Shown here: positions 5,700 through 10,000 of the stretch, in pieces
Layout: each line of letters opens with the position of its first letter
Numbering within the stretch: position 1 is the first letter of the stretch
Source: Rheinheimera sp.
GTDB lineage: Bacteria; Pseudomonadota; Gammaproteobacteria; Enterobacterales; Alteromonadaceae
Direction: 5' to 3'
DNA length: 10,000 nt
NCBI RefSeq assembly: GCF_020217005.1
Contig: NZ_JAIWOI010000282.1
Coordinates: forward strand, 1-10,000
The notes under the pieces: generated by a model
Seen by the model: the letters and a program-made list of their open reading frames with translations, nothing else
Database searches by the model: none
Told to the model about the DNA's origin: nothing
Position numbers and translations under genes: made by a program

Positions 5700-7118
5700 G
5701 TGGATAACAAAATAGATATTAAAAATATACCGGTTGAGGTGCACAAACCAGACCCGGATAAAAAAGCCAAATACAACCCTAGAGACCGCATCTATATTCG
5801 AGCGGTGAAGGGCTTGCATCAAACGTTAAGACGTAATATTGGTTTTGTGTTTATGGCAGCATTTATGTTGCTGCCCTGGTTGCAGTTTAATGGTCAGCAG
5901 GCCATTTTGCTCGATATTGTTGAGCAGAAATTTTACATCTTTGGTATGACGTTATGGCCGCAGGATTTCACTATTCTGGCCTGGATTTTTGTGATCGGTG
6001 CTTTTGCATTGTTTTTTGTCACCACCTTTTATGGTCGGGTCTGGTGTGGTTATTTATGCCCACAAACGGTCTGGACCTTTATCTTTATGTGGTTTGAAGA
6101 GAAATTTCAGGGCACCCGCAATCAGCGCATGAAGTTGGATCAGGAGCCCTGGACCTTCAGTAAAGTCATGAAAAAAGGTTTGACCCATTTTAGTTGGCTG
6201 GCCTTTTCAGTACTTACAGCTCTGATATTTGTTGGCTACTTTACCCCTATTGACCAGCTATTTATCCAGTTTTTCACTCTGGAAGCCAGTTTCTGGGCTG
6301 CGGTATCGGTCTGGTTTTTTGCCTTTTGTACTTATGGTAATGCGGGCTGGATGCGCGAAATTATGTGTACTCACATTTGTCCTTATGCCCGTTTCCAATC
6401 CGCTATGTTTGATAAAGACACTTTTACAGTCACTTACGACGCCAAGCGGGGTGAAAACCGTGGTCCACGTGCCCGTAAAGACACTGATTATAAAGCCAAA
6501 GGTTTAGGTGACTGTATCGATTGTAATTTATGTGTGCATGTCTGCCCTACCGGCATCGACATTCGTAATGGCTTACAGTACGAATGCATTAACTGTGGGG
6601 CTTGTATCGACGCCTGTGACGACACAATGGATAAAATGGGCTACGCCAAAGGCTTAATCAGTTACACCACTGAACATAGCCTGGAAGGCAAAACCACCAA
6701 AGTCATCAGGGGCAAGTTGGTCGGATACTTTTTGGTGCTGGTGGCCGTTTGCGCTGCTTTTGCCTGGACCTTAGTGGTGCGTAAACCTGTGGTGATGGAC
6801 ATAGTGCGTGACAGAGGTTCTTTGTTCCGTGAAACCGACGAAGGGCTGATTGAAAACACCTACACCCTAAAGGTTATTAATAAATCGCAGTTGGAACAAA
6901 CCTACCAGCTGTCGGTACAAGGATTGGATGACGCCCAGTGGTTAGGTGAAAAAGAATTGACGATCAAAGGTGGTGAAACAGCCAACCTGCCGATCAGCTT
7001 GTCTTTGGATCCTGTTGATGCGAAAAGGCCAGTACTGGAAATCGAGTTTGTGCTGCAAGACAGCGACGAGCCTGATGTCCGTCTGACTCAGGGCAGTAAG
7101 TTCTTTTCAGGGCGCTAA
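5700..7118 (+). CDS. ccoG: Cytochrome c oxidase (cbb3) accessory protein CcoG (FixG/RdxA family)
   Basis: The product is a 472-residue inner-membrane iron-sulfur protein used in maturing cbb3-type oxidase; Rhodobacter CcoG is reported to handle and reduce copper for the catalytic subunit. Membrane segments lie near 47-64, 89-110, 165-182, 197-213 and 340-360. Between them are WCGYLCPQ (115-122) and CTHICPY (223-229), family cysteine motifs. Two 4Fe-4S clusters are ligated by C272/C275/C278/C282 and C296/C299/C302/C306. The C-terminal periplasmic Ig-like FixG domain covers about 365-472. The start is GTG, supported by TGAGGA (5688-5693) six bases upstream and by the family-like N-terminus. No ccoNOPQ or ccoS genes adjoin it here; in many genomes ccoG sits with them. 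A strong terminator follows. Confidence 0.95.
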   Translation: MDNKIDIKNIPVEVHKPDPDKKAKYNPRDRIYIRAVKGLHQTLRRNIGFVFMAAFMLLPWLQFNGQQAILLDIVEQKFYIFGMTLWPQDFTILAWIFVIGAFALFFVTTFYGRVWCGYLCPQTVWTFIFMWFEEKFQGTRNQRMKLDQEPWTFSKVMKKGLTHFSWLAFSVLTALIFVGYFTPIDQLFIQFFTLEASFWAAVSVWFFAFCTYGNAGWMREIMCTHICPYARFQSAMFDKDTFTVTYDAKRGENRGPRARKDTDYKAKGLGDCIDCNLCVHVCPTGIDIRNGLQYECINCGACIDACDDTMDKMGYAKGLISYTTEHSLEGKTTKVIRGKLVGYFLVLVAVCAAFAWTLVVRKPVVMDIVRDRGSLFRETDEGLIENTYTLKVINKSQLEQTYQLSVQGLDDAQWLGEKELTIKGGETANLPISLSLDPVDAKRPVLEIEFVLQDSDEPDVRLTQGSKFFSGR

Positions 7119-7137
7119 CAGAATAAAAGCGTTAGAC

Positions 7138-7164
7138 TAGGGAGCTTCGGCTCCCTATTTTTTT
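7138..7164 (+). terminator. Strong intrinsic terminator of ccoG
   Basis: TAGGGAGC (7138-7145) and GCTCCCTA (7150-7157) form a perfect 8-bp stem around a TTCG tetraloop closed by C-G, followed by seven T residues (7158-7164). It starts 20 bases after the ccoG stop. It lies only 31 bases before the srkA start. Confidence 0.95.
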
Positions 7165-7195
7165 GGGATGGGCAGTACTGACCAAACGGAATTCC

Positions 7196-8176
7196 ATGAG
7201 CACTTTTGATTTTTCTACCTTAAGTCCGGATCTAATGCTGGATGCCTTGTTTCATTATGGTTTTGATGTCAGTTCAGGCTTATTGCAGCTGAATAGCTTT
7301 GAAAACAGAGTTTGTCAGTTTCGCGATCAGGATCGTAACAGCTGGGTGGTGAAGTTTTACCGACCTGAACGCTGGAGCTTAGAGCAATTAAACGAAGAGC
7401 ATCAGTTTGTGAGCGAGCTGGCTGGAATAGAAGTACCAGTGGCAGAAGCTATTGAGCGCGATGGGCAGCGCGTATTGCCTTTTGGTGGCTTCTATTTATC
7501 CGTGTTTCCCAGCCGTGGGGGTCGTACTTTAGAACCAGACAATGAAAATCAAATGCTGCAACTGGGCCGTTTTTTAGGCATGGTGCATCAGGTTGGCGCG
7601 GCCAGATCTTTTTTACACAGACCTACGATTAACCACCAGACTTTTTTGCTCGACAGCCAACAAAGCTTGCTGCAGTCCGGGCTTATTCCGCCGTCGTTAC
7701 AAAAAGATTATCAGGCCATGATGCAACAATTATGCGACAAGGTCGGTCCTTTGTATAAGCCGGAAAAGATCCGCAGGGTGCACGGCGACTGCCACATAGG
7801 TAATTTATTGTGGCATGACGACAGACCTTTGCTGCTGGATTTTGACGACAGCCGTAACGGTCCGGCGATACAGGATTTATGGTTGTTACTCAACGGCGAT
7901 CGATCCGAACAAACTTATCAGTTGTCGTTATTGCTGGAAGAGTATGAACAATACTGTGATTTTGACCATAAAGAACTCAGGCTGATTGAACCTCTGCGGG
8001 CAATGCGGATTTTATCCTATATGGCCTGGGTAGCGAAAAGATGGAGCGATCCGGCTTTTCCGCAGAACTTTCCATGGTTCAGCACAGACCAATATTGGCA
8101 GCAACAACTGCGGGCCTTGGATGAACAGCTGAAATTCTGTGACCAGAGTCCACTTTCTTTGATGCCGCAATGGTAA
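7196..8176 (+). CDS. srkA: Stress response kinase A (YihE family serine/threonine kinase)
   Basis: From ATG 7196 the product has 326 residues (E. coli SrkA has 328). It is a cytoplasmic eukaryotic-like kinase of the APH/choline-kinase fold; in E. coli it protects cells from envelope stress-linked death. The N-terminal lobe shows NSFENRVCQF (33-42) and VVKFYRPERW (51-60) with the ATP-binding lysine K53. The catalytic loop is HGDCHIGN (196-203, D198, N203), the metal site is DFDDSRNGPAIQDLW (215-229), and EPLRAMR follows at 265-271. A TTG at 7163 would add 11 residues but lies in the terminator T-run, and E. coli SrkA begins close to the ATG chosen here. The ribosome binding site is weak (CGGA 7187-7190). 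It precedes dsbA as in enterobacteria, 47 bp apart. Confidence 0.95.
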   Translation: MSTFDFSTLSPDLMLDALFHYGFDVSSGLLQLNSFENRVCQFRDQDRNSWVVKFYRPERWSLEQLNEEHQFVSELAGIEVPVAEAIERDGQRVLPFGGFYLSVFPSRGGRTLEPDNENQMLQLGRFLGMVHQVGAARSFLHRPTINHQTFLLDSQQSLLQSGLIPPSLQKDYQAMMQQLCDKVGPLYKPEKIRRVHGDCHIGNLLWHDDRPLLLDFDDSRNGPAIQDLWLLLNGDRSEQTYQLSLLLEEYEQYCDFDHKELRLIEPLRAMRILSYMAWVAKRWSDPAFPQNFPWFSTDQYWQQQLRALDEQLKFCDQSPLSLMPQW

Positions 8177-8223
8177 GATTTTGTTAGAGTAGTGCCAGTT
8201 TTATTCCAAGGAACATTCGAATA

Positions 8224-8859
8224 ATGAAAAAGTTAACAGCGTTGTTAGTAGGGGCTTTGTTATTACCTGTGGCCGTTTTTGCCGCTCAGTTTGAAGAAGG
8301 TAAACATTACGAAGTGATTGCAGAACAAGCCACAGCTAAGCCTGAAGTGAAGGAGTTTTTCTCTTTTTATTGTCCGGCTTGTTTTGGTTATGAGCCTAAA
8401 GTTCAGGCCTTGGCTAAGCAGTTACCTGAAGGCGTTGAGTTAAAAAAAATGCATGTGGATTTTTTACAACACGCAGCGCCTGAGATTCAGGTGACTTTAG
8501 CTAAAGCTTATCTGGTGGCAAAAAACCTGGGCAAAGGCGATCAGGTAGCCAGCGCATTTTTTAATCATATTCATGTTGACCGCAAAGCTTTTGCCAATGA
8601 TGACGATATTAAAGCTGTGGTCGTGGCAACTGGCATTGATGCTGATACTTACGACAAAGCCATTAAAAGCTTTACGGTAGCTGGCGGTGCCAAACAAATG
8701 AAAAAAGAACAGGACGCTTTGTCTGCCCGCCGGGTCTTAACTGGTGTGCCTACTTTTATTGTTAATGGCAAATATAAAATTCTTAACCAGGGCCTGAGTC
8801 GCGAAAATCAGGACGAAGAGTTTAAGCAACTGATCAACTTTTTGCTGACCCAATCTTAA
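8224..8859 (+). CDS. dsbA: DsbA-family periplasmic thiol:disulfide oxidoreductase with a CPAC active site
   Basis: The product is a 211-residue precursor. The signal peptide MKKLTALLVGALLLPVAVFA is cut before AQFEEGKHYE, matching the mature start of E. coli DsbA (AQYEDGKQY). The thioredoxin fold with helical insertion shows FFSFYCPAC (45-53), with catalytic cysteines C50 and C53, the first being mature residue 30 as in E. coli. The cis-proline loop is TGVPTFIVNG (173-182, P176). The dipeptide between the cysteines is Pro-Ala, not the canonical Pro-His. That His stabilises the reactive thiolate and makes DsbA strongly oxidising, so this copy is probably a weaker or different oxidant. AAGGA (8208-8212) lies 11 bases before ATG, a long spacing. 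Transcription is probably from the srkA side, as in E. coli; no clear promoter is seen in the 47-bp gap. Confidence 0.93.
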   Translation: MKKLTALLVGALLLPVAVFAAQFEEGKHYEVIAEQATAKPEVKEFFSFYCPACFGYEPKVQALAKQLPEGVELKKMHVDFLQHAAPEIQVTLAKAYLVAKNLGKGDQVASAFFNHIHVDRKAFANDDDIKAVVVATGIDADTYDKAIKSFTVAGGAKQMKKEQDALSARRVLTGVPTFIVNGKYKILNQGLSRENQDEEFKQLINFLLTQS

Positions 8860-8875
8860 TTAAAAGGCGCTCCTT

Positions 8876-9523
8876 ATGTTAAAAAAATTACTGGCTGCTT
8901 TGGTCTTTGCTCCTGTAATGGCTTTTGCTTCTGCATCCTCTCCCGTCACTTTCCAGCAAGGTGTGCATTATGATGTGGTGGCAGAAAAGGCGACAGCTAC
9001 AGCTGAAGTACTGGAGTTTTTTTCATTTTATTGCCCTCATTGCAAAGCCTTTGAGCCTTTTGCACAAAACCTGAATAAAAATCTGCCCAAAGGCGTCAGC
9101 CTGACTAAATATCATGTTGATTTCTTACAGGTCGCTCCTCCTGCCTTACAACAGTCTCTAGCTAAGGCTTATGTGGTGGCTAAAAATGCAGGTCAGGGCG
9201 ACCGTATCGCTGATGTTATTTTTGATTATTTGCATAATCAGCGAGCCAGTTTCAGTAACGAACATGACATCCGTAACCTGATGGTGGTGAATGGTATTCC
9301 TGCAATGTTGTTTGATGCTGGTATGGTAAATCCTGCCGTAGTGGCTGAAGTCGACAAGATGAAGCAAAGTCAGGATCATTATTCTGAAGCTAAGGTGCTG
9401 CGTGGTGTACCAACACTGCTGGTCAATGGTAAATATCTGGTAAAGTTCGCTGGTTTAAGCCAGGAGAATTTTCAGCAGGAGCTCAATGAGCTGGTGGCAT
9501 TTTTATTAGCGAAAAAAGACTAA
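8876..9523 (+). CDS. dsbA: Second DsbA-family thiol:disulfide oxidoreductase, canonical CPHC
   Basis: The product is a 215-residue precursor with a signal peptide of about 20 residues (MLKKLLAALVFAPVMAFASA). The active site FFSFYCPHC (48-56) has C53 and C56 with the standard Pro-His dipeptide, and the cis-proline loop is RGVPTLLVNG (176-185, P179). It should introduce disulfides into periplasmic proteins with reoxidation by DsbB. It lies 16 bp after the preceding dsbA, with AAAAGG (8862-8867) eight bases upstream of ATG, so the two are co-transcribed. Shared blocks such as VDFLQ, LAKAY, VAKN and VNGKY, and nearly the same length, show they are paralogues, probably from a tandem duplication that has since diverged. 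A strong terminator follows. Confidence 0.95.
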   Translation: MLKKLLAALVFAPVMAFASASSPVTFQQGVHYDVVAEKATATAEVLEFFSFYCPHCKAFEPFAQNLNKNLPKGVSLTKYHVDFLQVAPPALQQSLAKAYVVAKNAGQGDRIADVIFDYLHNQRASFSNEHDIRNLMVVNGIPAMLFDAGMVNPAVVAEVDKMKQSQDHYSEAKVLRGVPTLLVNGKYLVKFAGLSQENFQQELNELVAFLLAKKD

Positions 9524-9547
9524 CAGCTACTTCTGTCGATACTGAGC

Positions 9548-9582
9548 AAAAACCGGCGTTGTGAACAAAAGCCGGTTTTTTT
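9548..9582 (+). terminator. Intrinsic terminator of the srkA-dsbA-dsbA unit
   Basis: AAAAACCGGC (9548-9557) pairs with GCCGGTTTTT (9571-9580) across a 13-base loop. The GC-rich part of the stem is followed directly by seven T residues (9576-9582). It starts 25 bases after the second dsbA stop. Confidence 0.9.
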
Positions 9583-9614
9583 ATTTTCACAGTTTTTTGA
9601 ATTTGTTGCGAACT

Positions 9615-9655
9615 ATTCTCAATTAAAATAATCTAGATGACATCAATTCTCAATT
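9615..9655. promoter_or_regulatory. Direct-repeat regulatory element before the TPR-like gene
   Basis: ATTCTCAATT occurs exactly at 9615-9624 and 9646-9655, 31 bp apart, about three helical turns. The right copy is part of the palindrome CAATT-CTC-AATTG (9644-9656). On the complement each reads AATTGAGAAT, and the left one continues as TTGAGAATAGTTCGCA, which partly resembles a Fur box. The right copy nearly touches the ribosome binding site of the gene at 9667. Confidence 0.45.
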
Positions 9656-9666
9656 GGGGAAGTCGT

Positions 9667-10000
9667 ATGGAACAATGGCAACAGTTCATAGCTCAGGGTA
9701 ACAAGGCTTTTACAGAACAGCATTGGGCCGCCGCTGCCAGCTTTTATCGACAGGCTATTTCCGATGTCTGGCCTATCTGGTATCACTGTGCTTTTGTGCA
9801 TTGCCCACCACAGCTAAGCCGTGAAGAGGCGTCATTACCTACGTTTTGCTTGTCTGTTTCCATTCAGAATCTGGCTGAAGCTTATGCACAGCAGCATCGC
9901 TGGCGTCGTTGCCAGACCACCTTAAAGCAAGGACTGTACTGGTTTGAGCATATGCTGAATCATCTGGATGCAGAGCATCCGGCTAGTGTTGCGGTGCTGC
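9667..10000 (+). CDS. 5' part of a TPR-like protein of unknown function
   Basis: The frame is open from ATG 9667 to the window edge, with 111 complete codons visible. GGGGA (9656-9660) lies six bases before the ATG. The protein has no signal peptide, is helical, and is rich in Gln, Ala, Trp and His. Residues 11-31 (GNKAFTEQHWAAAASFYRQAI) fit a tetratricopeptide repeat, with small and aromatic residues at the usual places. Residues about 61-94 (NLAEAYAQQHRWRRC and following) could be a second repeat. Four cysteines (41, 46, 61, 82) are present in the visible part. TPR folds mediate protein contacts, and nothing here indicates the partner. It is separated from the dsbA operon by a terminator and has its own upstream element. 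Confidence 0.75.
   Translation, partial: MEQWQQFIAQGNKAFTEQHWAAAASFYRQAISDVWPIWYHCAFVHCPPQLSREEASLPTFCLSVSIQNLAEAYAQQHRWRRCQTTLKQGLYWFEHMLNHLDAEHPASVAVL

Noticed and set aside
7115..7135. CTAAC/GTTAG inverted repeat at the ccoG stop as a terminator
   Set aside because: It has only five pairs with an 11-base loop and no T-run; the strong terminator lies directly after it.
7163..7195. Longer SrkA starting at TTG 7163
   Set aside because: The TTG lies in the T-run of the ccoG terminator, and the extra 11 residues are absent from E. coli SrkA. ATG 7196 gives the family length.
1..10000. CRISPR array, tRNA, rRNA, prophage or toxin-antitoxin module
   Set aside because: No regularly spaced repeats, cloverleaf sequences, rRNA motifs, integrases or toxin-antitoxin-like gene pairs could be found.

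Overview
The window looks like a chromosomal stretch of a marine or freshwater gammaproteobacterium of the Alteromonadales type. Rheinheimera or Alishewanella relatives are my best guess. This rests on a GlyGly-CTERM protein, a conserved srkA-dsbA pair, a CcoG that resembles Shewanella-group proteins, formate-dependent PurT, and moderate GC content. The genus is inferred from gene content and was not tested by any search. I see no rRNA, tRNA, CRISPR array, intact insertion sequence or prophage.

Layout. Positions 1-175 hold the 3' end of an unrecognised gene with a lysine/arginine-rich tail. Next is a secreted cyclophilin with a C-terminal GlyGly-CTERM sorting tail (259-1056). It converges on a two-gene minus-strand unit of a BenE-family benzoate/H+ symporter and a GntR/FCD regulator (2935 down to 1129), separated by one base. 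A 16-bp palindrome of the GntR type lies just upstream of benE. A degenerate REP-like element follows, then a small cysteine-rich CWC protein on the minus strand (3315-3118), which diverges from purT (3437-4621).

The middle is gene-poor. There are 294 bp of structured intergenic DNA (4622-4915), a small exported protein of unknown function on the minus strand (5284-4916), and a 415-bp divergent intergenic region. That region carries a perfect 19-bp palindrome, a possible 27-codon leader ORF ending in a hairpin, and a candidate FNR-type promoter in front of ccoG (GTG start at 5700). CcoG is the cytochrome cbb3 oxidase assembly iron-sulfur/copper protein. A textbook UUCG-loop terminator closes the gene.

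The right part is an envelope-protein-quality operon: srkA (stress kinase), then two tandem dsbA paralogues, ended by a strong terminator. The first DsbA has the active site CPAC and the second has the canonical CPHC. This is the most interesting protein-level oddity here. A TPR-like protein begins at 9667 and runs off the window, preceded by two exact copies of a 10-bp element 31 bp apart.

Functionally the window mixes periplasmic folding (cyclophilin, two DsbAs), stress response (SrkA), respiratory-chain assembly (CcoG), purine synthesis (PurT) and aromatic-acid uptake (BenE with its regulator). No wholly new multi-gene system is evident. The best leads are the DsbA pair, the regulatory architecture in front of ccoG and benE, and the GlyGly-CTERM cyclophilin.
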